The notes beneath the pieces are model-generated. The model was not told the origin of the DNA. It saw only the letters and a program-made list of their open reading frames with translations, and searched no databases. Made by a program: the position numbers and the translations under genes. This document shows, one piece after another, positions 28,102 through 36,889 of a stretch of 64,000 bases of DNA. Each line of letters begins with the position of its first letter. Within the stretch, counting starts at the first letter, position 1. This DNA is from Rhizobium oryziradicis (GTDB taxonomy: Bacteria; Pseudomonadota; Alphaproteobacteria; Rhizobiales; Rhizobiaceae), in NCBI RefSeq assembly GCF_001939045.1, contig NZ_MKIM01000021.1, forward strand, positions 1 through 64,000, written 5' to 3'.

Positions 28102-29364
28102 ATGAGCACCACAGATCGTACACTGCACCGCCAAGCCGCTCTCACGCAAGGTCGGCCTGCTCCACATATTCCGCCACGCCGTGCCAAAGCGAATGTGATC
28201 AAGGATGATGCGGAGGCCCTTGTGATTGCGCGGGAATTGGCCCGTGATTTCGCTTCGGGCGCAACTGAGCGTGATCGTCAGCGGCGTTTGCCGGTGGCTG
28301 AGATTGAGCGATTTTCTCAAAGCGGGCTTTGGGCCATCACCGTGCCCAAAGCCTATGGCGGGGCCGGGGTGTCTGCTGTGACATTGGCCGAGGTAACAGC
28401 GATTATTTCAGCTGCAGATTCCTCCATCGGTCAGATTCCACAAAACCATTTCTATATGGTGGAGGCACTCAGATTATCCGGCTCAGACGCGCAAAAAGCC
28501 CATTATTTCCAGCGGGTTCTGGATGGTGATCGGCTTGGCAATGCCTTTACCGAAATTGGCACCAAAACCCCGGTGGATTACAAAACGCATTTTGCCGAGC
28601 GCAATGGCAAGCTGCAGCTGAACGGGCAGAAATTCTATGCCACCGGATCGCTGTTTGCCCACATCATTGTGGCCGTTGCCAAGGGGCCGAATGGCCGGGT
28701 GCATCTGGTGTTTATCGATCGCGCCACACCGGGCCTTGATCTGGTGGATGACTGGACCTCCTTTGGCCAGCGCTCCACCGGCAGCGGCACGGTGACCTTC
28801 GATGATGTGGAAATCACACCGTTTCAGGTGGTGGATCATGATGAGATTTTTGATCAACCAACGCCCATGGGGCCGTTTGCCCAGATCATCCATTCGGCAG
28901 TGCAAGTGGGCATTGCGCGGGGCGCTCTAGCAGAAACCATTTCCTATGTTCGCGCCCATGCACGGCCGTTTTTCGAGCTGACCATCGAGCATGGCTATGA
29001 AGACCCGCACACCATTCATGCGGTGGGTGATGTCTCCATCCGCGTGCATGCCGCCGATGCGCTCTTGGTGCGGGCCGGGCGCATTCTGGACATTGCAACG
29101 GCCAATCCCAATGCGCAAACCGTGGCGGAAGCCTCGATTGCCGTTGCCGAAGTGAAGGCATTGGGCACGGAAGTGGCGCAATTGGCATCCACCAAACTGA
29201 TTGAGCTTGGCGGTGCGCGCTCCACTTTGGAGGCCTATGGGCTGGATCGTTACTGGCGCAATGCCCGCACCCATTCGCTGCATGATCCGGTGCGCTGGAA
29301 ATATCACCACATCGGCAATTTCTACCTGAATGATCAGCTGCCCCCACGCCATGGTGCCATCTGA
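28102..29364 (+). CDS. SfnB/DszC-type acyl-CoA-dehydrogenase-fold monooxygenase, paralogue
   Basis: This 420-residue protein resembles the gene 9 bases upstream throughout, with SGLWAITVPKAYGGAGVSAVTLAEVTAIISAADSSIGQIPQNHF, NGQKFYATGSLFAHIIV, DDWTSFGQRSTGSGTVTFDDVEI and RYWRNARTHSLHDPVRWKYHHIGNFYLNDQLPPRHG. Two such enzymes together suggest either successive oxidations or different substrates. Both would need reduced flavin from elsewhere. It is the third gene of the plus-strand operon. Confidence 0.87.
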   Translation: MSTTDRTLHRQAALTQGRPAPHIPPRRAKANVIKDDAEALVIARELARDFASGATERDRQRRLPVAEIERFSQSGLWAITVPKAYGGAGVSAVTLAEVTAIISAADSSIGQIPQNHFYMVEALRLSGSDAQKAHYFQRVLDGDRLGNAFTEIGTKTPVDYKTHFAERNGKLQLNGQKFYATGSLFAHIIVAVAKGPNGRVHLVFIDRATPGLDLVDDWTSFGQRSTGSGTVTFDDVEITPFQVVDHDEIFDQPTPMGPFAQIIHSAVQVGIARGALAETISYVRAHARPFFELTIEHGYEDPHTIHAVGDVSIRVHAADALLVRAGRILDIATANPNAQTVAEASIAVAEVKALGTEVAQLASTKLIELGGARSTLEAYGLDRYWRNARTHSLHDPVRWKYHHIGNFYLNDQLPPRHGAI

Positions 29365-29435
29365 CCTTCGATTTTTCGATCCGCCGGGTGCATACCTCTG
29401 CGCCCGGCTTTTTCTTGACCATAGGAAACCATAAC

Positions 29436-30479
29436 ATGACCTATCTGCCTGATCCCAAGCGCTATGATAACGCCCATTTTCGCCGCACAGGTCGAAGCGG
29501 GCTGAAGCTGCCCGCACTTTCCTTTGGCCTCTGGCATAATTTTGGCGATACCACACCGGTAGAAACCCAGCGTTCCATTCTGTTCAAGGCCTTTGATTTG
29601 GGCATTACCCATTTCGACCTCGCCAACAATTATGGCCCACCGGCAGGCAGCGCCGAAATCAATTTTGGCCGCATCCTGCGCGAGGATTTTGCAAGGTACC
29701 GCGATGAGCTGATCAGTTCCACCAAGGCGGGTTGGGATATGTGGCCGGGACCATATGGCCGCGGTGGTGGTTCGAAAAAGGCGCTGCTCTCCAGCCTTGA
29801 CCAGAGCCTGACACGGCTTGGTGTCGATTATGTCGATATCTTCTATTCGCACCGTTATGATGCCGAAACACCTTTGGAAGAAACAGCCGATGCCTTGGCG
29901 CAGGCCGTGCGGCAGGGCAAGGCGCTGTATGTTGGCATCTCATCCTATTCCGGCACGAAGACCCGCGAGATTGCCGCATTGTTGAAGGAACGGCAGGTGC
30001 CGCTGCTGATCAATCAGCCCGCCTATAACCTGTTCAATCGCTGGATCGAAAAAGACCTGATTGACGCTGCCGATGAGGTTGGCGCGGGGATCATTGCCTT
30101 CACGCCGCTGGCACAGGGCCTGCTGACCAATAAATACCTCAATGGCATTCCCGAAGACGCCCGCGTCAACCGCCCCGGCGGTGATTTTCTGCGGCCAGAG
30201 CATTTGAAGGAAGACAATATTGTGCGCGCTCGTGCGCTGAATGAGATTGCTGCGCGCCGTGGTCAATCGCTGGCGCAATTGGCGATAGCATGGGTCTTGC
30301 GTGATCCGCGTGTGACGTCTGCGCTGATTGGAGCGAGCTCCGCCCGGCAGGTTACTGAAAATGTCGATGCCTTGAAAACCCTTGAGTTTACAGCCGAAGA
30401 ACTGGCCGAAATTGACCGCTATGCCGTCGAAGGCGGCATTAATCTTTGGGAAAAGCCCTCGCACGATCAAGTCGTATAA
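29436..30479 (+). CDS. Aldo/keto reductase, YghZ-like
   Basis: This 347-residue reductase resembles E. coli YghZ (L-glyceraldehyde-3-phosphate reductase): MTYLPDPKRYDNAHFRRTGRSGLKLPALSFGLWHNFGD. The catalytic tetrad is in THFDLANNYGPP (Asp, Tyr), SSTKAGWDM (Lys) and IFYSHRYD (His). The end has RDPRVTSALIGASSARQV. ATG 29436 is the start matching YghZ. It follows the second SfnB-like gene by 71 bases and is followed by a strong terminator. It may reduce an aldehyde released by the monooxygenases; this is inference. Confidence 0.88.
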   Translation: MTYLPDPKRYDNAHFRRTGRSGLKLPALSFGLWHNFGDTTPVETQRSILFKAFDLGITHFDLANNYGPPAGSAEINFGRILREDFARYRDELISSTKAGWDMWPGPYGRGGGSKKALLSSLDQSLTRLGVDYVDIFYSHRYDAETPLEETADALAQAVRQGKALYVGISSYSGTKTREIAALLKERQVPLLINQPAYNLFNRWIEKDLIDAADEVGAGIIAFTPLAQGLLTNKYLNGIPEDARVNRPGGDFLRPEHLKEDNIVRARALNEIAARRGQSLAQLAIAWVLRDPRVTSALIGASSARQVTENVDALKTLEFTAEELAEIDRYAVEGGINLWEKPSHDQVV

Positions 30480-30485
30480 AACAGG

Positions 30486-30524
30486 CCGGCCCGAACATCT
30501 CTGTTCGGGCCGGTTTGTTTTCTC
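30486..30524 (+). terminator. Rho-independent terminator between convergent operons
   Basis: A perfect 12-bp stem (CCGGCCCGAACA and TGTTCGGGCCGG) with a TCTC loop is followed by TTTGTTTTCT. It ends the plus-strand operon after the YghZ-like gene. On the minus strand TTTTA follows, so it may also serve the opposite operon. Confidence 0.88.
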
Positions 30525-30538
30525 AGACGGCGTAAAAT

Positions 30539-31786
30539 TCACCCGCCATATTCAATGATTTCCAGCCCCGCATTGTAGTCTGTCGCATAAATCAGCCCGT
30601 TCGCATCGACAAACACATCGGCGGATTGGATCACCTTGGGGCGACCGGGCCGTCGATCCGTCATCGTGGTGGGCGCGGCAGGCACCAAAGCGCCTGTTTC
30701 AACCGGGTGGTAGGGATCGGAAATATCAAAGGCACGGATACCCGCATTTTGCCATGTAGCAAAAATCAGGGTGTCCGACACAAATGATCCGGGCCGATTT
30801 TCATGCAGGTTATGAGGGCCGAAGTGGCCGCCTTTGTTCGCGTAATCGATCTCATTGGGAATGGGAAAGGTTGAAATGCTGATTGGGTTTTCCGGCACGC
30901 GGATATCGAAAATCCATGTGTGTTTGCGGCCATCTTCCTCATTGTCCAGCACCGCCTCATCGGCCACCACCAGCAGATCACGCCCCGGCAAAGGAAGCGG
31001 AGAGTGCGTGCCACCGCCATAAGGTGGCGACCAGTTGTGATGCTTGATCAGTTTTGGGGCGGCATGGTCCTTGATGTCGAGAAGGGTCAAGCCACCATCG
31101 CGCCAGCAGGCATAGGCCGTGTCACCGTGTACCAATGCGTGGTGCAAGGCATAGCGTTTTCCATCGGCCCATGTGCGGCTTTCGCTAGCGGCCGTGTTCA
31201 TGCCCGGCAGCCACCACCGGCCCACCAGTTCCGGCTTGGTGGGATCGGCCATATCGATGGTGACAAAGATATAGTCGGAAAAACCATCCAGCAGGGCGGA
31301 TGCATAGGCATAGCGCCCGCCGACATACCAGAGCCGGTGAAAGCCGACACCATCCACGTCCAATTGCCCAATCTTACGCGGGTTGGCGGGTTTGGAAATG
31401 TCGTAGACGGTCATGCCAGCGGTCCATGCCTTCTCACGCTTGCTGGCACCCACCGTTTCGCCCACCGATTGGGTGTAATAGGCCTTTTCATCGGTGAAGC
31501 TTTCAACATCGGCAAACAGATCAAGCGCATTGATCACCAACAGCAAATCGCCGTGGGTTTGCAGGTGAATGTTCCATGTGTTGGCGGGTGCCTGCACATA
31601 GTTCACGGTTTTCGGATGTTTCGGATCACGCACATCAATGATGGAGAAGCCCTGCGACCACGGATGCGCCACATAGGCATGGCCGTGATGCACCATCAAT
31701 TGCAGCCCATCACCACGTCCGCCAATATCGCTATGGCCGATCAGTTTCATATTGCGGGCAAAGTCTGGCTTCAGAAGGTCTGTCAT
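30539..31786 (-). CDS. LVIVD-repeat (beta-propeller) protein
   Basis: This 415-residue protein repeats units of the form GxxxxxxxxxxxVAYVAxxxxGFSIIDVRDPxxP, for example AYVAHPWSQGFSIIDVRDPKHPKTV, MTVYDISKPANPRKIGQLD, GGLTLLDIKDHAAPKLIKHHNWS and GIRAFDISDPYHPVETG. LVIVD repeats form beta-propellers, usually with unknown roles. No signal peptide is visible, so it appears cytoplasmic. ATG 31786 has AAGGAAAG upstream; a longer frame overlaps the binding-protein gene. It is the last gene of a ribose-type ABC operon, an unusual partner. Its function is unknown. Confidence 0.82.
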   Translation of the reverse strand: MTDLLKPDFARNMKLIGHSDIGGRGDGLQLMVHHGHAYVAHPWSQGFSIIDVRDPKHPKTVNYVQAPANTWNIHLQTHGDLLLVINALDLFADVESFTDEKAYYTQSVGETVGASKREKAWTAGMTVYDISKPANPRKIGQLDVDGVGFHRLWYVGGRYAYASALLDGFSDYIFVTIDMADPTKPELVGRWWLPGMNTAASESRTWADGKRYALHHALVHGDTAYACWRDGGLTLLDIKDHAAPKLIKHHNWSPPYGGGTHSPLPLPGRDLLVVADEAVLDNEEDGRKHTWIFDIRVPENPISISTFPIPNEIDYANKGGHFGPHNLHENRPGSFVSDTLIFATWQNAGIRAFDISDPYHPVETGALVPAAPTTMTDRRPGRPKVIQSADVFVDANGLIYATDYNAGLEIIEYGG

Positions 31787-31812
31787 GGTTCTCAGCTTTC
31801 CTTGGCCGTTGA

Positions 31813-32856
31813 TTACTTGGCAACCGCTGGAATCCACGCAGCCGTGGCGGCATCGCTTTTCAAAAAGGCCGGGAATTTCTGCTGCAACTCTTCAATCGAG
31901 CCGATCTTGTTGTTCACAAGATCGTCGCGGGTGATCAGCGTTGGCTTCAGCAAGACGGAACGGCCGGGGCTTTGACCTGCAATCGCCAAAGACACAGCCC
32001 GCACCGACACTTCGCCCACCACGGCGGCGTTGGTCGCAGCGGTTGCCACCCAGGCGCTGTCTGGCTCGATCATCAACTGAATGTCGGCGGTGGATGTATC
32101 AACGCCATAGATTTTGACCTTGCTGGACAGGCCAAGCTCATCAATTGCCAGTTTTGCACCCTTGGCAAATTCATCCCACGGGGTGAAGATCACCGAAATA
32201 TCCGGGTTGGCGCGCAGCACAGCTTTGGTCTGGTCGGCAACAGTGGCCGGAACCGTGTCATTGACCACACCCCACACGGCCTTTTCCTTCAGGTTGTGTT
32301 TGGCAACATAGTCCTTCCACACCGAATAGCGCCGATCCAGTGGGGCAAAACCAGCCACATAAATCGCTCCGCCTGTAAAGCCATCCCCCTTATCCTTCAC
32401 GGCCTGATCCAGCACCAGCTTGGCCATATCGGCATCGCTCTGCTCGATTTGCGGAATGTCGGGGTTATCGAGGTTCACATCATAGGCCACCACCTTGATG
32501 CCCGCATCCAGCGCCTTTTGCGCCACATCCTGCAACACTTCCGGGCGGCCATTGTTGATGATGATGCCATCGACCTTCAAGTTGATGGCCTGCTCGATCA
32601 GAGCGCGTTCTGCGTCATTGTCATTGCGGGCCTGCGATACGGTGAGGTTGATGCCCAGCGCGTCGGCCTGGCGCTTGACGCCGGCTTCAAAGGCTTGCAG
32701 CCAATCACCACCACCGAGATAGCTGACAACAGCGATGTTGACGGTTTTCTTGTCAAACGGGGCGGGCGCGCCAGCGATGCCAGCGGCAGAAGCGGTGGTG
32801 GCAAAAATAGATCCGGCCAGAAGAACTGCGCCAAAGGTGCGAAGAGACTTGATCAT
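31813..32856 (-). CDS. Ribose-type ABC transporter periplasmic binding protein
   Basis: This 347-residue protein has a signal peptide (MIKSLRTFGAVLLAGSIFATTASA) and the Peripla_BP_4 fold: NIAVVSYLGGGDWLQAFEAGVKRQADALGINLTV, DGIIINNGRPEVLQDVAQKALDAGIKVVAYDVNLDNPDIPQIEQSDADMA and PDISVIFTPWDEFAKGAKLAIDELG. ATG 32856 begins a proper signal peptide. It is a clear paralogue of the orphan binding protein at 35772, sharing AGIAGAP and PFDK just after the signal. With the permease and ATPase upstream it forms one importer. The ligand is not necessarily a sugar in this sulfur-rich context. Confidence 0.9.
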   Translation of the reverse strand: MIKSLRTFGAVLLAGSIFATTASAAGIAGAPAPFDKKTVNIAVVSYLGGGDWLQAFEAGVKRQADALGINLTVSQARNDNDAERALIEQAINLKVDGIIINNGRPEVLQDVAQKALDAGIKVVAYDVNLDNPDIPQIEQSDADMAKLVLDQAVKDKGDGFTGGAIYVAGFAPLDRRYSVWKDYVAKHNLKEKAVWGVVNDTVPATVADQTKAVLRANPDISVIFTPWDEFAKGAKLAIDELGLSSKVKIYGVDTSTADIQLMIEPDSAWVATAATNAAVVGEVSVRAVSLAIAGQSPGRSVLLKPTLITRDDLVNNKIGSIEELQQKFPAFLKSDAATAAWIPAVAK

Positions 32857-32887
32857 ATTGGTTCCATTCAGGTGAGAAAGTCGATGT

Positions 32888-33934
32888 TCAGGTGCGGGCG
32901 CGGCTGACGCCGTAAGTGAGGGCAAGGGCACCAACCAGCACGAAACCCTTGACGAAATCCTGGGTGTAATAGGGCGCGTTCAGCATAGTCAGGCCGTTTA
33001 GCAAAATGCCGACAAAGACTGCGCCAATGATAGTGCCCAGCACATTGGGACGGCGCAGGCCCAATACTGCAAAGCCGATCAGCGAGGCAGCAACAGAGTC
33101 CATCAGCAGCGATGCCCCGGAAGAGACATCGCCACGCCCAACCCGCGCCGCGACAATAATGCCACCAAAGGCCGCCAGTGTGCCGGAGAGGACATAGGCG
33201 AAGGTCTTGATCTTTGCCGTATTGGCCCCGGCCAGACGAGTTGCCACTTCATTGCCGCCGGTGGCAAACAGCAAGCGACCAAGACGGGTGCGTTCCGTGA
33301 GGATAAACAACGTTACAGCCACAATGGCCAACAAAATGACCGGGAAGGGGATCAGGCCAAACAGGCTGGAGCGTCCAATGGTGAGAAACAGCGGATCATA
33401 TTTGCCCGTTGCCGTTGCTCCATTGGGCAGAATGAGGCCGACCGAAATGGAGCGCCCTGCGGTCGGGATCAATTGCAATCCAGACAGAAGAAACATCATG
33501 GCCAACGTGGCGAGAAGGTCTGGCACCTTGAGCTTGACGATCAAAAAGGCATTGGCAAAACCGATCAACGCGCCAAAGGCCAGCACCAGCGGCACGGTTT
33601 GATAGGCATTCAGGCCCAGCACAATCATGGCGTAGCTTGATGCCATGACGCTGGAGGCTGCCACCGCCCCCACCGAGAGATCAAACCCGCCAATTGCCAG
33701 CGTCACCGTGACTCCGGCTCCAATAATGGCCACCACGGCAACCGCTTGCAAAATGCTCATCAGATTGTTGATGTTGATGAAAGCAGGCTGGGCAAGGCTG
33801 AAGATCACAATCAGACCCGCCAGCAGAATGAAGACAGCGCCGCGCCGGATGGTTTCCCGCACAAGGCTTGCCAGGCTTTGGCCGTCATGCGTTTGCTTCA
33901 GCGTATCTTTGGGAATGTCATTCACCGTCGTCAT
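32888..33934 (-). CDS. Ribose-type ABC transporter permease
   Basis: This 348-residue inner-membrane protein is of the BPD_transp_2 (RbsC) family. It has about eight to ten membrane segments and the family motif GVTVTLAIGGFDLSVGAVAASSVMASS, then FATGGNEVATRLAGANTAKIKTFAYVLSG and VLGLRRPNVLGTIIGAVFVGILLNGLTML. Its start overlaps the stop of the ATPase gene (ATGA), so they are translationally coupled. It is 31 bases ahead of the binding-protein gene. Confidence 0.92.
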   Translation of the reverse strand: MTTVNDIPKDTLKQTHDGQSLASLVRETIRRGAVFILLAGLIVIFSLAQPAFININNLMSILQAVAVVAIIGAGVTVTLAIGGFDLSVGAVAASSVMASSYAMIVLGLNAYQTVPLVLAFGALIGFANAFLIVKLKVPDLLATLAMMFLLSGLQLIPTAGRSISVGLILPNGATATGKYDPLFLTIGRSSLFGLIPFPVILLAIVAVTLFILTERTRLGRLLFATGGNEVATRLAGANTAKIKTFAYVLSGTLAAFGGIIVAARVGRGDVSSGASLLMDSVAASLIGFAVLGLRRPNVLGTIIGAVFVGILLNGLTMLNAPYYTQDFVKGFVLVGALALTYGVSRART

Positions 33935-35415
33935 CAGGCGATTTCCTTGTGGTGATGGGCGGAAGCTGCCGTTGGCGTCAGCTCAATCAGAGTATGTTGA
34001 TCTATCAGCAAAATGCGGTCGGCCACTTCCTGTGCCTCCTCAAAATCCGAGGTGGCAATCAGGGTTGCGCGATCCGCGTGGCTGCGAATGGTGGTGATAA
34101 TATCTTGTCGGGCACCGACATCGACGCCCTGAAACGGCTCGTCCAGCAACAGCAGACGGCTTTGCTCCACTTCCCAGCGGGCAATCACCGTCTTTTGCTG
34201 ATTGCCACCAGACAAAGACCAGACGGAAGCCTCTGGACCCACCGCCTTGATGCTAAGCCGCGAAATGGCAGCCTTTGCCTTCACCCGTTCTGCATCGGAC
34301 GCCAGAAAGCCCGAGGGATACCAGCGCTTGAGATGCGGCAGGCTGATGGTGGCTGCCACGCTTTCTCCCGGCCATTCGGCAGGCATCAAGGCTGAACGGT
34401 GGCGATCTTCCGCAACAAGCACCACACCGGCGGCAATGGCCTCTGCAGGGCTTTTGGGCGCATAGGGCTTGCCATCCACAACGCCTTCACCCGCGGCAAA
34501 CTGGACTGATCCAAACAGTGCGGATAACAGCCTGCTTTTGCCGGCACCCAGCACGCCAGTAATGGCAACCACTTCACCCTCACGCACCGTAAGATCAAAG
34601 GGCTTACTGCTGTTCAGCAACTGAATGCCACGCAAGTCCAGCACGGTTTTGCCAAATTCCGTGCGCCGATCCGGGCGCGCGGTGTTCAATGCGCGGCCAA
34701 TCATTGTCTCAAGCGCAGCACCGAAATCAATCGGACGGCTAAAGGCACCGACATTGCGGCCGCCTCGCAGAATAACCACACGGTCGGCAAGGGCGGACAG
34801 ATCAGCCGTGCGATGCGAGATATAGAGAATGGCGATGCCACGGGCTTTCAAGCCCAAAAGAATGGCATAGAGGCGTTCTGCTTCCTGTGTTGAGAGGCTG
34901 GCGGTTGGCTCGTCCAAAATCAACAATTCGGCCTTGTTGGCAAGCGCACGGGCAATAGCCACCATTTGCCGATCAGCAGCACCCAGATCAGCAAAATCGC
35001 GATCGAGAGGCAGGTTAAAACCCGCATCACTCAAAATGCGCTTTGCCTCACGCCGCACGCTTTTGGTTGAGAGAAAAAACGGCTGGCGGCCATCGACATA
35101 ATGATTCAGCAGCAGTGCATCGGCCACGCTCAAGCCGGGAATGCCCACCACATCCGTAGATTGGTGAACCGTTACCACGCCAAATTTGGCCGCCTCTGCC
35201 GGGCTTTGTGGCGCAAACGGTCGGCCTTTCAGCAAAATGGCGCCGGAATCAGCCGCTTGCACACCAGAGAGAATTTTGACTAGCGTCGATTTTCCTGCTC
35301 CGTTTGCGCCCATCAGGGCCACAATCTCACCGGGCTCAATCACCAGCGATGCATCAATCAAGGCTCTGGTGGAACCGAAGGAGCGCGAGATGGCTTGGAC
35401 ATCAAGAAGGGGCAT
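33934..35415 (-). CDS. Ribose-type ABC transporter ATPase (two-domain)
   Basis: This 493-residue protein is an RbsA-type ATPase with two tandem nucleotide-binding domains. The first has Walker A GANGAGKST and Walker B LLILDEPTASLS. The second has GVLGAGKSRLL, signature SLSGGNQQK and LLLLDEPFQGVD. It is the first gene of a four-gene minus-strand operon (ATPase, permease, binding protein, LVIVD protein). An interrupted palindrome TTCCA-N9-TGGAA lies 72 bases before its start. Confidence 0.92.
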   Translation of the reverse strand: MPLLDVQAISRSFGSTRALIDASLVIEPGEIVALMGANGAGKSTLVKILSGVQAADSGAILLKGRPFAPQSPAEAAKFGVVTVHQSTDVVGIPGLSVADALLLNHYVDGRQPFFLSTKSVRREAKRILSDAGFNLPLDRDFADLGAADRQMVAIARALANKAELLILDEPTASLSTQEAERLYAILLGLKARGIAILYISHRTADLSALADRVVILRGGRNVGAFSRPIDFGAALETMIGRALNTARPDRRTEFGKTVLDLRGIQLLNSSKPFDLTVREGEVVAITGVLGAGKSRLLSALFGSVQFAAGEGVVDGKPYAPKSPAEAIAAGVVLVAEDRHRSALMPAEWPGESVAATISLPHLKRWYPSGFLASDAERVKAKAAISRLSIKAVGPEASVWSLSGGNQQKTVIARWEVEQSRLLLLDEPFQGVDVGARQDIITTIRSHADRATLIATSDFEEAQEVADRILLIDQHTLIELTPTAASAHHHKEIA

Positions 35416-35486
35416 GTGGGGTTCACCAATTATGTTAATGCGTTGATAAACCCTTTCAATTTGCCTGCAAGAATATGCGTTTTAAA

Positions 35487-35505
35487 TTCCATATAATATG
35501 TGGAA
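35487..35505. promoter_or_regulatory. TTCCA-N9-TGGAA palindrome, variant of the TCTA-N9-TAGA site
   Basis: TTCCATATAATATGTGGAA has the same 9-base spacing as the four TCTA-N9-TAGA sites of the island but G/C in place of the central T/A. It lies 72 bases before the ABC ATPase gene. Membership in the same regulon is uncertain. Confidence 0.4.
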
Positions 35506-35695
35506 TAAAATTGCAGTGCATCTTGCAGCAGACAGCCTGGTCCTAGTGTATCACGCAATATACTGACGCTAAGCGCGAGACATGATTGGTTGTTTTCCCA
35601 TCGGAGTGTATACCCTCTGTGGAATAATTCTGCCGAAGAAGCCGCGATCACAGGCAAAGAAATCTATCCTCACCATCAATTTCAAAAGTCATTAT

Positions 35696-35712
35696 TCTAT
35701 AAATACCGTAGA
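35696..35712. promoter_or_regulatory. TCTA-N9-TAGA site B
   Basis: TCTATAAATACCGTAGA lies 59 bases before the start of the orphan binding-protein gene. It shares TCTATAAA and CGNTAGA-like ends with site A. The 35416-35771 gap otherwise holds no recognised gene. Confidence 0.55.
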
Positions 35713-35771
35713 TTTTATTGATAATGAATAAGTCTGGCCCGGTTGGTGGCTGTTTCATGTTGGGGAACCCG

Positions 35772-36818
35772 ATGACCTCTCTTTTGCGCATCTTGGCTTT
35801 TACGGCTTTATCACCCCTTGTTTTGAGCCAATCCGCAGCTGCGGCTGGTATTGCAGGCGCGCCGACACCGTTTGACAAGGGTGGCGTCAAGCTGGCGCTG
35901 ATCAGCTATATTTCCGCTGGCGATTTCTTTCAGGCCTATCAGGCGGGCGCGCAGGCGCAGGCCAAGGCGCTGGGTGTTGATCTGCGCATCTTCCCCGGTC
36001 GTCAGGATGCTGCCGAGCAGCGCGAGCAGATCTTGCAGGCGATTAATCTGGGGGTGCATGGCATTGTCATTGACCACGGCTTGCCGGAATCGCTGGGCGA
36101 TGTGGTGCAACAAGCCCTCGACAAGGGCATCAAGATCGTGGCTTTCGATGTGAACCTGAACAATCCGAAAATCCCGCAGGTGGAGCAATCCGATCACAAA
36201 CTGGCCGAACTTTCGCTGGATCAAGCCATCAAGGACAATGGCAAAAGCTTCAAAGCCGGATATGCCTATGTTGCTGGTTTTGCACCCTTGGATCGACGCA
36301 ATGAAATCTGGGATAAGGTCAAAGCCGCCAACAGCGGCATTGTTGAAAAAGCCCGGTTTGGTGCGGTGAGCGATACCACGGCCACCGCCACCGCCGATCA
36401 GGCCAAAGCGGTGTTTCGTGCCAACCCGGATATTTCCGTGGTGTTTGCGCCTTATGATGAGTTCGCCCGTGGCGTCAAACTCGCTGCCGCCGATCTGGGC
36501 ATCAGCACTCATCTGAAAATCTATTCGGCAGATATTTCCACTGCTGACATTCAGGAGATTGTCGAGGATGGCAGCCCGTGGGTTGCAACCGCTGCCACCA
36601 ATCCGGCGGTGGTGGGTGCCGTATCCATTCGCGCTGCCGCGCTGCAAATTGCAGGCGAAACGGTGCCCCATCAGATTATCGTCGATCCGGTTCTGGTCAC
36701 GCAAAAGCAATTGCGGGATGCCAACGTGAAGACCATCGAAGATCTGGCCAAGAACATTCCAAGCTTCTCGACAAGTTCTGCTGTTACGGCAAGCTGGATT
36801 CCGTCTGCTGCTTTTTGA
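35772..36818 (+). CDS. Ribose-type ABC periplasmic binding protein, orphan paralogue
   Basis: This 348-residue protein aligns along its length with the binding protein at 31813: AGIAGAPTPFDKGGVKLALISYISAGDFFQAYQAG, FDVNLNNPKIPQVEQSDHK, PDISVVFAPYDEFARGVKLAAADLG. ATG 35772 (GGGGA upstream) gives a signal peptide MTSLLRILAFTALSPLVLSQ that aligns with its paralogue; earlier in-frame ATGs are possible. It stands alone between divergent and convergent genes. It probably shares the permease and ATPase of the operon at 32888-35415, widening ligand range. A terminator follows. Confidence 0.88.
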   Translation: MTSLLRILAFTALSPLVLSQSAAAAGIAGAPTPFDKGGVKLALISYISAGDFFQAYQAGAQAQAKALGVDLRIFPGRQDAAEQREQILQAINLGVHGIVIDHGLPESLGDVVQQALDKGIKIVAFDVNLNNPKIPQVEQSDHKLAELSLDQAIKDNGKSFKAGYAYVAGFAPLDRRNEIWDKVKAANSGIVEKARFGAVSDTTATATADQAKAVFRANPDISVVFAPYDEFARGVKLAAADLGISTHLKIYSADISTADIQEIVEDGSPWVATAATNPAVVGAVSIRAAALQIAGETVPHQIIVDPVLVTQKQLRDANVKTIEDLAKNIPSFSTSSAVTASWIPSAAF

Positions 36819-36853
36819 GCGATCTCCTCCCAAGCGGGCTCTGTGCAGACAAG

Positions 36854-36885
36854 AACGGAAGCACCTCGGGGCGCTTCCGTTTTTC
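36854..36885 (+). terminator. Rho-independent terminator
   Basis: A 9-bp stem (AACGGAAGC and GCTTCCGTT) with a 10-base loop runs into TTTTCTT. It lies 35 bases past the orphan binding-protein gene and just before the convergent MetY gene's stop. Confidence 0.88.
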
Positions 36886-36889
36886 TTAA

